Positions 17,714-25,200 of a stretch of 64,000 nt of DNA are shown here, in pieces. Position 1 is the first letter of the stretch. The number at the start of each line of letters is the position of its first letter. A program made the position numbers and the translations under genes. Under the pieces are notes generated by a model. The model saw only the letters and a program-made list of their open reading frames with translations, ran no database searches and was not told the DNA's origin. The stretch spans positions 186,001 through 250,000 of the forward strand of contig NZ_NOIS01000004.1 in the NCBI RefSeq assembly GCF_004137765.1. The letters run 5' to 3'. This stretch comes from Rothia uropygialis (GTDB taxonomy: Bacteria > Actinomycetota > Actinomycetes > Actinomycetales > Micrococcaceae).

Positions 17714-18282
17714 CGGTTCGTCTCCGTGGTGATGTGCGCGAACAGACCCGGGTTGACCCGCGTGCGCAGTCCCACGGCCCACTCCTCATCAAGGTCCTCG
17801 ACATCCAATGCGGCGCCGGAGTTCAGCAGCATCCCGAAGGCCAGGAACGATTTCACCGTGACGGGCTCCAGCTCGGTCGTCTCCGCGACCGCCTGCCACA
17901 TCGCGGCGAAGCTCGCGCGTACCGCATCGCGGACCTCGGCATCGCCACAGGCTGCGAACCCCTGTAGCTGCAAGAGCAGGTGGGTCCGATCCGCCAGCAA
18001 CTCGTAGTACTGCCGACCCATCGCGGAGAGCGCCTCGAGACCGGTCTGGTTCGCTGCCGCAGCCTGCATCCCGTCAGTGACGCGGGCGAAGGCGTCCTGC
18101 ACAAGTTCCAGAAACAGCGCCTTCTTCGTCCCGAACATGCGGAAGATGTACGCCTGCGTGATCCCCGCGGACCGCGCGATCGCCTCAGTTGATGCTCCGT
18201 GCAACCCATGCGCGGCGAACTCTCCCGCCGCGTGCTCCAACACTTGCGAGCGCCGTTCGGCGCCACTCATTCGACTGACCAT
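17710..18282 (-). CDS. TetR family transcriptional repressor, transposon passenger
   Basis: 190 residues. The N-terminal HTH reads RRSQVLEHAAGEFAAHGLHGASTEAIARSAGITQAYIFRMFGTKKALF, a textbook TetR_N domain. The C-terminal helical domain (about residues 80-190) is the ligand pocket. A promoter with -35 TTGGTT (plus 18311-18316) and -10 TAATAT (plus 18289-18294) lies just upstream, giving a leaderless or nearly leaderless mRNA starting at the ATG. The imperfect palindrome 18292-18312 fills the space between -35 and -10. It should repress itself and the pump until an inducer binds. Confidence 0.88.
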   Translation of the reverse strand: MVSRMSGAERRSQVLEHAAGEFAAHGLHGASTEAIARSAGITQAYIFRMFGTKKALFLELVQDAFARVTDGMQAAAANQTGLEALSAMGRQYYELLADRTHLLLQLQGFAACGDAEVRDAVRASFAAMWQAVAETTELEPVTVKSFLAFGMLLNSGAALDVEDLDEEWAVGLRTRVNPGLFAHITTETNR

Positions 18283-18291
18283 AGCGCTATA

Positions 18292-18312
18292 TTACTAGTT
18301 ACTGACTACTAA
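18292..18312. promoter_or_regulatory. Predicted TetR operator between tetR and transposase
   Basis: A 21-bp imperfect palindrome starting TTACTAGTTAC and ending GACTACTAA; most positions are symmetric. It occupies the spacer between the -35 and -10 of tetR, the classic position for an autorepressor, in the 63-bp gap between the divergent tetR and transposase genes. Confidence 0.6.
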
Positions 18313-18345
18313 CCAATCAACAAGCATTCGGAAGCCGCCACTCAT

Positions 18346-19347
18346 ATGACTCATCGCAACAGCCCTCTCACGCCCGAAGGCCGCCGACGTCTCGTCGAGC
18401 GGTGCCGCACCCGCCCGATCGCGCACGTGGCGGCCGAGATGGGCATCTCGCGGGCGACCGCCTCGAAATGGGTGAACCGCTACCGGAAGTTCGGCGAACT
18501 TGGGTTGTTTGATCGCTCGTCTGCTCCGGTGCGGCAGCCGACCGCGATGCCCGGCGAGACGGTGGCGCGGATCGAGGAGTTGCGCCGGGAGAAGAAATGG
18601 TCGGCATCGCGCATCGCCTTCGAACTGCACCCCGGTGGCGTTCCGGTCAGCCGGCGCGCAATCACTCGGCGACTTGCCCAGCTCGGGTTGAACCATCGGC
18701 GTTTCATCGACCCAAATGGCGAGACGAACCGAGAAGTCAAGACGATCACCGCGAAGCATCCCGGGCACATGGTCCACCTAGACGTGAAGAAGGTCGGGCG
18801 CATTCCCGATGGGGGTGGCTGGCGCGCACACGGCAAAGGCAGCCCCGAAGCAAGGGCAGCAGCCCGCGCGAAGTCCCGCGGGGTGCGAGGCGGGGACGCG
18901 TACCTGCATTCCGCGATCGACGGGCACACTCGCCTGGCGTACACCGAGTCTCTCGAGAACGAGCAGGGCCCCACCGCCGTCGCGTTCCTAAACCGCGCCC
19001 GCGAATGGTTCGCCAAGCACGGCATCGTGAAGATCGAGCGGATCATCACCGACAACGGCGCCTGCTACCGCTCCGGCGCCTTCGCCGCTGCCCTCACTGG
19101 TGCTGAGCATCGGCGCACGAAGCCGTACACGCCCAAGCACAACGGGAAAGTCGAGCGCTACAACCGCATCCTGGCCGAAGAGTTCCTCTATGCGAGGACC
19201 TGGACCTCAGAGCACCAGCGCGAGAAAGCGCTGGAGACCTGGAACCTGCACTACAACTACCACCGGCCACACGGCGCGCACGACGGCAATCCACCCGCAT
19301 CCGCTACCCCGCGACGCGTCAACAACGTCCTGGCCTCCTACAGCTAG
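18346..19347 (+). CDS. IS481 family transposase
   Basis: 333 residues. The N-terminal HTH region (RCRTRPIAHVAAEMGISRATASKWVNRYRKFGELGLFDRSS) is followed by an rve/DDE integrase domain with Asp146 (MVHLDVKKVG), Asp236 (IITDNGACYRSG) and Glu270 (KHNGKVERYN), spacing DD-33-E as in IS481. WNLHYNYHRPHGAHDGNPP is the family's C-terminal signature. GGAAG at 18330-18334 may serve as the RBS. The frame looks intact, so the element may be active. Its TAG stop and the last two bases of its final Ser codon lie in the duplicated target (CTAG), not in the element. Confidence 0.93.
   Translation: MTHRNSPLTPEGRRRLVERCRTRPIAHVAAEMGISRATASKWVNRYRKFGELGLFDRSSAPVRQPTAMPGETVARIEELRREKKWSASRIAFELHPGGVPVSRRAITRRLAQLGLNHRRFIDPNGETNREVKTITAKHPGHMVHLDVKKVGRIPDGGGWRAHGKGSPEARAAARAKSRGVRGGDAYLHSAIDGHTRLAYTESLENEQGPTAVAFLNRAREWFAKHGIVKIERIITDNGACYRSGAFAAALTGAEHRRTKPYTPKHNGKVERYNRILAEEFLYARTWTSEHQREKALETWNLHYNYHRPHGAHDGNPPASATPRRVNNVLASYS
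19316..19342 (-). repeat. Right terminal inverted repeat (IRR)
   Basis: Read inward on the minus strand it starts TGTAGGAGGCCAGGACG and continues TTGTTGACGC. It overlaps the last codons of the transposase gene. Confidence 0.85.
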
Positions 19348-19348
19348 G
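19343..19348. repeat. Right target-site duplication, GCTAGG
   Basis: Identical to 16258-16263. Its CTAG supplies the TAG stop of the transposase (plus strand) and, being palindromic, the TAG stop of the nucleoside hydrolase (minus strand). Confidence 0.9.
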
Positions 19349-20360
19349 AGTCGAACTTGTCGACTCGCCGAGCGAGATCCACGATCGACGAACGCAGGCG
19401 CGAGAATCCTTGGTCCGGATCATTCGATGTCACGAGCCGGGCCGAAGGCCTGCGCCCCAAGAGATTTCGCAGGTCGGCGACCGTCGCTCCGTAGGCCGGG
19501 CCATCGCTCGTCACGACGTCGATGTTGGTCGTCACGGCCTCGTAGGTCGCGTCCCCAATCGCGGCGGCGGAGGCGAAGAAGTCATGAACGTGGGCCATGT
19601 ACCCGTAACCGTATTCTTCGTGGAACTCGAAGTAGAATCGTAGGGCGTCGTCCAGGACTCTGAGGAGTTCGGTGCCTCGACCATGGGGATCGAGGGCTTG
19701 GGGATTGCCTGCGTCGATTGCCCAGGTTGCGGCTTCCTCCGGCATCAGTTCATACCGTTCGGTCGTCTCCAAGCCGCACACCAACGGAAGTTTTTCCTCG
19801 GGCAGATCCTCGTACGCCTCGTAGACCGCGAAGACCTCGTGCGCGGCGTGCGGGTCCGAGTGAATGTTCCACTCGGTCAACGGGGTCGTGTTCCCGGGAT
19901 GGAAAAATGCTCCGCCCATGATCGTGAGCGAACGGAGCAACTCGGGAAGCCGCGGCTCGATCCGCAGCGCGAGGGCGAAATTGGTCAGGGGTGCGGTGCA
20001 TATCGCATCCAGTTCCCCCGGATTCGCTCGCGCCAATTCTGCCCACACTTCCGGGGCGTAACCATCAGAGATGCTCTCGGAGGAATGGACCTGCGCGTGG
20101 CCGATTCCTTGCGGCCCGTGCGTTTCTGGAGTGGTCGTCAGCTCCGCCTCGAGAGGCTGCCTCGCCCCCAGAAAGACGGGCACATCTTCACGCCCGCACA
20201 ACCGCAGGAGACCCAAGTTGTTCCTCGCGACGTCGTCGGCCGGAACGTTCCCGGGGGTGCAGGAGATCGCCTCGAAGCGCACTTCGGGCTGGGCGGCCAG
20301 GTACACCAGGGCTATCGCATCGTCGATGCCTGTGTCGTTGTCCAAAAGAATGCGGGGCAT
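19344..20360 (-). CDS. Nucleoside hydrolase (inosine/uridine-preferring type)
   Basis: 338 residues. The N-terminal Ca2+/ribose motif is DNDTGIDDAIAL (the usual DxDxGxDDA). Other family motifs are CTPGNVPADDVARNN, APLTNFALAL, IMGGAFFHPGN and EWNIHSDPHAAHEVF, with a His in VHDFFASAA. It hydrolyses the N-glycosidic bond of nucleosides to base and ribose. The transposon lies exactly at its stop codon but the reading frame is unchanged. Before insertion it was followed about 116 nt later by the ECF S-T-A genes on the same strand, so it probably acts on what that importer brings in. Confidence 0.88.
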   Translation of the reverse strand: MPRILLDNDTGIDDAIALVYLAAQPEVRFEAISCTPGNVPADDVARNNLGLLRLCGREDVPVFLGARQPLEAELTTTPETHGPQGIGHAQVHSSESISDGYAPEVWAELARANPGELDAICTAPLTNFALALRIEPRLPELLRSLTIMGGAFFHPGNTTPLTEWNIHSDPHAAHEVFAVYEAYEDLPEEKLPLVCGLETTERYELMPEEAATWAIDAGNPQALDPHGRGTELLRVLDDALRFYFEFHEEYGYGYMAHVHDFFASAAAIGDATYEAVTTNIDVVTSDGPAYGATVADLRNLLGRRPSARLVTSNDPDQGFSRLRSSIVDLARRVDKFDS

Positions 20361-20499
20361 GGACCCAGCATAGGCCTGAGCCGTGCCGATCAGCGGATGC
20401 AGACGCGGACAAACCCGGCGGTGGTCTCAGCGGGAACAAGCTCCTGCCGAGACGACCGCTGGGTCTCGCCCCGAGTACTGACCGCTACGCATAGGGGCG

Positions 20500-22077
20500 T
20501 CAGTCCTCGTCGTTTTCTTCCTCATCGGGTTGATGGATGATCGTGGTGTTTCCGTGCCCGTGACGCCCACGCTGATGCGTACGCTGTGCGGCCGGACGAT
20601 CCGCCACGATCGGGTAGAGACCGGTCACGCCTTCACGCTCGGCCGCCAACTCGCGGACGCGCTTGCGAACCGCGAACCATCCGATGATCAGCGCGGGAAT
20701 GATGATGATCATCGAGCTCAACGTGTAAGTACCCACGGGGTAATCGAATCCGATCAGTACCACGACGCACCCGAGGAATACCAGGGTGACCCAGTTGGTC
20801 ACCGGAGCAAAAGGCGCCCTGTAACTGGGCCTCTCGTAACGTCCTTTCTTGACGAGCGAGACGAACTTCATGTGCGCCATCGTGATCGCAACCCAACCGG
20901 CGATGATTCCGAGGGACGCAATATTCAGCACGATTTCGAAGGCCGCGTCCGGAACGAAGTAGTTCAGGATCACGCCCAACAGAGCCACGGCCGCGGTCAG
21001 CAGAATCCCTCCGTAAGGAACACCCGACTTTGTCAAACGCTGGGCGAATTGCGGTGCCGAACCTGCCATCGACATCGAGTGCAGAATGCGCCCCGTGGAA
21101 TACAACCCGGCGTTGAGCGATGACAGGGCCGCGGTGATCACCACCAACTCCATAATCGGTCCCGCGGCCCCCACGTTGATGGATGAGAAGAACGTGACAA
21201 AGGGGGACTCGTCTTCGCTGAAGGCCGTATAGGGCAAAAGCAGGCACAACAGGAAAATCGCGCCGACGTAGAAGATCGCGATACGAAGAATCACGGTGTT
21301 GATGGCTTTGGGGATCACCTTGGCCGCGTTGCGGGTCTCTCCGGAGGTGGTGCCGACCAGCTCGATCGAGGCATACGCGAAAACGACGCCCTGCATGATG
21401 ACCATCGCCGGGAGGAATCCATTGGGGAAGAGTCCGCCGTTCTCCGAGATCAGGCCGAGTCCTCGGGGGCTGCCTGTCGGCGTGCCGAAAATGACGAAAA
21501 CGATCGCCAAAACCAGGAAGATGACTAGGGCGACGACCTTGATCAACGAGAACCAGAATTCCATCTCGCCGAAGACTTTGACCGAGATCAGGTTCATGAT
21601 CACCACGACCACGATCACGAAGAGCGCGACGAACCACTGGGGTATTGCGTCGATGAACGAGCTGTACTGCCCGAACCAGTGCACGTAGATCGCAATGGCA
21701 GTGGAGTCCACGATGGCCGTGGTTGCCCAATTGAGCCAGTACATCCATCCGGAGACGTAGGCGGCCTTCTCTCCGTAGAACTCGCGCGTATAAGAAACGA
21801 AGGAGCCTGATGAAGGCCGGTGAACCACCAGCTCGCCCAGCTGACGCAGGATCAAGTAGGCGATCAGTCCACAGAGCGCGTAATCCAAGAACAAGGACGG
21901 GCCGGCGCTGGCCAGGCGTCCTCCGGCACCGAGAAACAGACCGGTGCCGATCGCTCCTCCGATGGCGATCATTTGGAGCTGTCGAGGCCCCAAGCCTTGC
22001 TGAAGTCCGGCCTGTTCCTGCTCATAGGCCATTTCTTCCGGATATTTCGTTGCCTGCTGTTGAGGCGTTTGAGTCAT
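20500..22077 (-). CDS. Amino-acid permease, AAT family (paralogue 4)
   Basis: 525 residues. N terminus MTQTPQQQATKYPEEM, then GLGPRQLQMIAIGGAIGTGL and HRPSSGSFVSYTREFYGEKA; by eye very similar to paralogues 1 and 2 through TM1-TM6. It has a C-terminal His/Arg-rich tail (RTHQRGRHGHGNTTIIHQ) and an acidic end. ATG 22077 has AGAGGA 4 nt upstream and is preferred to the ATG at 22137. It is separated from the other three permeases by ilvD, the ECF operon, the transposon and the nucleoside hydrolase. Confidence 0.9.
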   Translation of the reverse strand: MTQTPQQQATKYPEEMAYEQEQAGLQQGLGPRQLQMIAIGGAIGTGLFLGAGGRLASAGPSLFLDYALCGLIAYLILRQLGELVVHRPSSGSFVSYTREFYGEKAAYVSGWMYWLNWATTAIVDSTAIAIYVHWFGQYSSFIDAIPQWFVALFVIVVVVIMNLISVKVFGEMEFWFSLIKVVALVIFLVLAIVFVIFGTPTGSPRGLGLISENGGLFPNGFLPAMVIMQGVVFAYASIELVGTTSGETRNAAKVIPKAINTVILRIAIFYVGAIFLLCLLLPYTAFSEDESPFVTFFSSINVGAAGPIMELVVITAALSSLNAGLYSTGRILHSMSMAGSAPQFAQRLTKSGVPYGGILLTAAVALLGVILNYFVPDAAFEIVLNIASLGIIAGWVAITMAHMKFVSLVKKGRYERPSYRAPFAPVTNWVTLVFLGCVVVLIGFDYPVGTYTLSSMIIIIPALIIGWFAVRKRVRELAAEREGVTGLYPIVADRPAAQRTHQRGRHGHGNTTIIHQPDEEENDED

Positions 22078-22384
22078 AGGTTCCTCTAGATTTCGTGACA
22101 CCGCGGGGCCGACGGTTCGCCTGTGCGAGGCGGGCAAGCCAGAGGAAAAGCGCGCGGCGTCGGTGTTGCATCAACTGGTCACTCGCCAGTCACGACCACC
22201 CTGTTGTGGTAACGACTACAGGCTGTAGTGATCTGCATCCACAAAAGACGCAATCGACACGATAACCCCAAGTGTCACAATCACGTAACAGGCACCACAC
22301 ACGAAATACCGTGTCACAAGCCGTAGCTGGCTCGCCTGCGTTGGAATCCCGGGCTCATTCCGGGAAAAGTGGGCCAAATAAAAT
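22078..22384. other. Intergenic region between divergent permease 4 and the SAM-riboswitch gene
   Basis: No gene is seen. It should hold two divergent promoters. Around 22251-22312 it has segments (CGATAACCCC, GTAACAGGCACCACACACG) reminiscent of the motif upstream of permeases 1 and 3. 22341-22365 contains overlapping alternative small hairpins (GGAAT/ATTCC and CCCGG/CCGGG). Confidence 0.5.
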
Positions 22385-22480
22385 GACCATCCCGAGCGGC
22401 CGAGAGACTTGGCTCGACGACGCCGCAGCAACCCGCGAGGCCCGAGCCTCGTCGGTGCTAACGCCACGACCGATGGAGGA
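22385..22480 (+). promoter_or_regulatory. SAM-I clan (S-box) riboswitch
   Basis: The core matches the S-box consensus in order: P1 5' strand CCATC (22387-22391), CCGAGCGG, GAGAGACTTGGCTC, GACGACGCCGCAGCAACC (consensus GAUGAAGCCCGGCAACC), a P3 hairpin (CGCGAGG/GCCTCG), GGTGCTAACGCC (consensus GGUGCUAAUUCC) and P1 3' strand GATGG (22472-22476). P1 overlaps the Shine-Dalgarno GGAGG (22475-22479) of the following gene, so SAM binding should block translation. There is no intrinsic terminator before the ATG. Confidence 0.88.
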
Positions 22481-22483
22481 AAC

Positions 22484-23677
22484 ATGCTGAACAGTTCCGA
22501 CCGCATCCGCACAACCCACGTGGGTTCGCTGCCCCGCACGGATGAGCTCATTCAAGCCAACGCACAACGCGGCAAGGGCGAAATCTCCGAACCCGACTTT
22601 CAGCGTGTACTGACCGAATCGGTCCACGAGATCGTGGGGAAACAAGTCGAGTGGGGAATCGACGTCGTCAACGACGGCGAATACGGTCACGCGATGGCCA
22701 GCGACGTGGACTACGGCGCGTGGTGGCATTACTCCTTCGCCCGGACCGGTGGCCTCGAAACGGTCGACGACACCTCGTTCCGGGAGATCCTCAAGACCCC
22801 AGGCAACGGACGCTACAACAGCTTTGCCGTCCGCCGGGATTGGAACCGGTTCGCCGACTTCTATGAGTCATTAGACCTGGGCAATGACCCTGATGCCGAG
22901 TTCCCGATCGCGACCGGGCCACTGACGTACAAGGGCCAGGACGCCGTCGCCGCGGACATCAACAACCTGCGAATGGCCGTGACCCAACAGGGCGCATCCG
23001 AGGCGTTCGTCGCGTCGCTCTCCCCCGGCTCGGCCTCGCGCATCGGAAACCATCACTACGCGACCGACGAAGAGTTCATCTACGCCTGGGCGGATGTTCT
23101 CCATGAGGAATACAAGGCGATCACGGACGCGGGTTTCATCGTCCAACTCGACGATCCCTCGATCGCCGAAGCATGGGACCAGTTGGTTCCGGAACCGACG
23201 ATCGAGGAGTATCTACGGTTCAATCAGCTCGCTATTGAGGCCGCAAACTATGCCCTGCGGGGAATACCTGAAGAGCAAATCCGATTCCACTTGTGTTGGG
23301 GATCGTGGCACGGACCGCACACGACCGACATCGAGATCAAGCACCTCATCGAATCGCTCTTCACTATTAACGCCGGCGCCTACGTTTTCGAAGCCGCGAA
23401 TGTTCGCCACGCCCACGAGTGGAAAGCCTGGGAGGATGTGAGACTGCCCGAGGGCAAATTGGTCATCCCCGGGGTTGTTTCCCACTCGACCAACGTCGTC
23501 GAGCATCCCGAACTCGTGGCCCAGCGCATCGAGCAATACGCTTCGGTCGTCGGCAAAGAGAACGTCATTGCGGGCACCGATTGCGGCCTCGGTGGACGTC
23601 TTCACCCGCAAATCGCGGAAGCCAAGCTCAAATCTCTGACGAAGGGTGCGCGCATCGCGAGCGAGCGGCTGTTTTAG
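22484..23677 (+). CDS. Cobalamin-independent methionine synthase-like methyltransferase (MetE C-domain only)
   Basis: 397 residues, MetE C-terminal TIM-barrel domain alone. RIRTTHVGSLPR opens the family. The Zn site is complete: His and Cys in RFHLCWGSW, Glu in YVFEAANVRH, and Cys in IAGTDCGLGG. It resembles B. subtilis YxjG/YxjH. The SAM riboswitch directly upstream supports methionine synthesis or recycling, with homocysteine as likely acceptor. The methyl donor is uncertain, since short MetE-like proteins may not use methyl-THF. Other barrel relatives (epoxyalkane:CoM transferase) are less likely given the riboswitch. ATG 22484 has GGAGG 5 nt upstream; the longer frame from 22409 would run through the riboswitch. 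Confidence 0.85.
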   Translation: MLNSSDRIRTTHVGSLPRTDELIQANAQRGKGEISEPDFQRVLTESVHEIVGKQVEWGIDVVNDGEYGHAMASDVDYGAWWHYSFARTGGLETVDDTSFREILKTPGNGRYNSFAVRRDWNRFADFYESLDLGNDPDAEFPIATGPLTYKGQDAVAADINNLRMAVTQQGASEAFVASLSPGSASRIGNHHYATDEEFIYAWADVLHEEYKAITDAGFIVQLDDPSIAEAWDQLVPEPTIEEYLRFNQLAIEAANYALRGIPEEQIRFHLCWGSWHGPHTTDIEIKHLIESLFTINAGAYVFEAANVRHAHEWKAWEDVRLPEGKLVIPGVVSHSTNVVEHPELVAQRIEQYASVVGKENVIAGTDCGLGGRLHPQIAEAKLKSLTKGARIASERLF

Positions 23678-23721
23678 GGTGGACTGTAGAACCCTCGCAA
23701 TCTCCCTTAAGGAATGAGCTC

Positions 23722-24234
23722 ATGTCCGCTGGTCACCCCCAATCCCAAGATTCCACCCCCACGAGCGAGCATCCCTCGCAGATTTTCGCGCCCGTCGCGG
23801 GAGAAATCATTCGGATCGAGCACGTCGACGATCCTGTGTTCGCCGGAAAGATGATGGGTGAAGGCTTCGGCATTCAGAATCCCACCTCGGGAGAAATCGT
23901 CGCCCCCGTGGCCGGAGAAGTAACCGTGACGACGAGCAGCAAACATGCGCTCGGCATCCGGACCGACGACGGTCTCGAGGTTCTGCTGCATTTGGGGATC
24001 GATACCGTCGAGCTCAAGGGCGCGCCTTTCGAGCTGCATTCAGCCAAACACGACCGGGTCGCGGCGGGCCAACGACTGGGCACGATGGATATTGAGGCGG
24101 TCCGTGCCGCGGGCAAGGACCCGACGACCATCGTGGTCATCACCAATTCCGCCGACCGACTGGAAGAGCTTTCGGTACAGGGCGGTCAGGCGGCACTGGG
24201 CGACGTGGCGGCGTCCGCTGTGCTGCGCGACTGA
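23722..24234 (+). CDS. crr: PTS glucose-type EIIA domain protein
   Basis: 170 residues, a stand-alone EIIA of the Glc family. IFAPVAGEII, then SKHALGI with His75 and VLLHLGIDTVEL with the phospho-accepting His90, the same numbers as in E. coli Crr. It receives phosphate from HPr and passes it to an EIIB domain. It may serve partner EIIBC proteins elsewhere (for example N-acetylglucosamine or glucose permeases); none is in this window. AAGGAA lies upstream of the ATG, 44 nt after the methyltransferase gene. Confidence 0.9.
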   Translation: MSAGHPQSQDSTPTSEHPSQIFAPVAGEIIRIEHVDDPVFAGKMMGEGFGIQNPTSGEIVAPVAGEVTVTTSSKHALGIRTDDGLEVLLHLGIDTVELKGAPFELHSAKHDRVAAGQRLGTMDIEAVRAAGKDPTTIVVITNSADRLEELSVQGGQAALGDVAASAVLRD

Positions 24235-24236
24235 TT

Positions 24237-24268
24237 GCGGACGCCCCAATTTCTTCGGGGCAGTCCGC
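24237..24268. terminator. Bidirectional terminator between convergent crr and purU
   Basis: Stem GCGGAC-g-CCCC (24237-24247) with GGGG-ca-GTCCGC (24257-24268), loop AATTTCTTC. It fits exactly between the two stop codons. Confidence 0.85.
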
Positions 24269-24269
24269 T

Positions 24270-25142
24270 CTAGAACACGATCGCGTGGTTCCCGTGCCAG
24301 AAGACGCGATCTTCTGCATGGGCTTGGACCGCTCGGGACAGAGTCGCTCTTTCCACATATGCCCCGTGTTTCTGCAGATCCGCAGGCGAGAACGTGTGGT
24401 CCACCCGCGTGACGTCCTGTTCGATGATAGGCCCGGCGTCGAGCTCCGGCGTGACGTAATGTGCCGTTGCCCCGATCAGTTTGACCCCGCGTTCCCAGGC
24501 CATGCGGTAAGGACCGGCGCCGATGAAAGCGGGCAGGAACGAGTGATGGATGTTGATAATCGGCACATCGATCCGCCGCAGGAAGTCCTCGGACAGGATC
24601 TGCATGTACCTGGCCAGGACCATGAAGTCGGCTTTCCCGCTCACGAGCTCCATGATCTGTGCCTCGGCGACCGACTTGTCCGACCCGTGGGACGGGACGT
24701 GATGGAACGGGATGCCGAAGTATTCGACCTCGTCGCGCAGGTCTGGATGATTCGATATGACCATGGGGATCTCGACCGGGAGTTCACCGCGCTTCTGGCG
24801 CCACAGCAATTCCAAAAGACAGTGATCAGACTTCGGTGCCAAGACAACCATGCGCTTGGGCTTCGATCGATCGATCAGCTGCCATTCGAGCCCAACAGAT
24901 GACAGAGTCTCTTGCAGGTCGGATTCCAACTCTGGAATCGACTCAGAAAAATTCTCTTTCTGGAAAACTGTCCGCTGGTAGAAGACCGGGTCCTGGTCAA
25001 TACTCGTAAACTGGTCGTTCTGGAGAATATTTCCCCCGTTGCGAGCTATCGCAGAAGCTACCGTCCCCACTATGCCCGGGCGGTCGGGACCTTTAACGAC
25101 CAAACAGGCCTGGTCCTGCATTCGATCGACCAAATGTGTCAT
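24270..25142 (-). CDS. purU: Formyltetrahydrofolate deformylase
   Basis: 290 residues. An N-terminal ACT domain (DQACLVVKGPDRPGIVGTVASAIARNGGNI) is followed by a formyl-transferase-like catalytic domain with VLARYMQILS, NIHHSFLPAFIGAGPY (catalytic His) and GATAHYVTPELDAGPIIEQD (catalytic Asp). It hydrolyses 10-formyl-THF to formate and THF. GGAG lies 5 nt before the ATG. It is the last gene of the demethylase-metF-folD-purU operon, 58 nt after folD, and would discharge the C1 unit and regenerate free THF. Confidence 0.93.
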   Translation of the reverse strand: MTHLVDRMQDQACLVVKGPDRPGIVGTVASAIARNGGNILQNDQFTSIDQDPVFYQRTVFQKENFSESIPELESDLQETLSSVGLEWQLIDRSKPKRMVVLAPKSDHCLLELLWRQKRGELPVEIPMVISNHPDLRDEVEYFGIPFHHVPSHGSDKSVAEAQIMELVSGKADFMVLARYMQILSEDFLRRIDVPIINIHHSFLPAFIGAGPYRMAWERGVKLIGATAHYVTPELDAGPIIEQDVTRVDHTFSPADLQKHGAYVERATLSRAVQAHAEDRVFWHGNHAIVF

Positions 25143-25200
25143 TGATTCTCCGTGTTCCTCTCGAGGGGATGACCGGCCTCAGCGGATCTCGCCAAGGAGT

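Larger units (their letters stand above)
16264..19342 (+). mobile_element. IS481-family transposon carrying an MFS pump and TetR regulator
   Basis: A 3,079-bp element. The left end (16264-16290) and right end (19342 back to 19316) are 27-bp inverted repeats matching at 21 positions, both starting with the TGT of IS481 ends and sharing GTTGTTGACGC at their inner side. It is flanked by a perfect 6-bp direct repeat, GCTAGG. Contents: left IR, MFS efflux gene and tetR (leftward), operator region, IS481 transposase (rightward) ending at the right IR. This is the layout of passenger-bearing IS481 elements such as the chloramphenicol-exporter element Tn5564. The GC content looks higher than in the surroundings. 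Confidence 0.88.

Noticed and set aside
16206-17804. A 532-codon Arg-rich frame on the same strand as the passenger MFS gene
   Set aside because: It reads the MFS gene in another frame. The product is almost all Arg, Pro and Ser, and it would run across the left inverted repeat and target duplication.
18300-19347. A plain IS481 insertion sequence of about 1.05 kb around the transposase only
   Set aside because: No inverted repeat matching the right end is found just upstream of the transposase. The matching repeat is at 16264, with the direct repeat outside it.
19348-19366. GAGTCGA/TCGACTC hairpin as a terminator
   Set aside because: It lies within the last codons of the nucleoside hydrolase and has no U tract.
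22379-22384. TAAAAT as the -10 element of the riboswitch gene
   Set aside because: It would start transcription near 22391, inside the 5' strand of P1, and so remove most of that helix. The promoter is probably further upstream.
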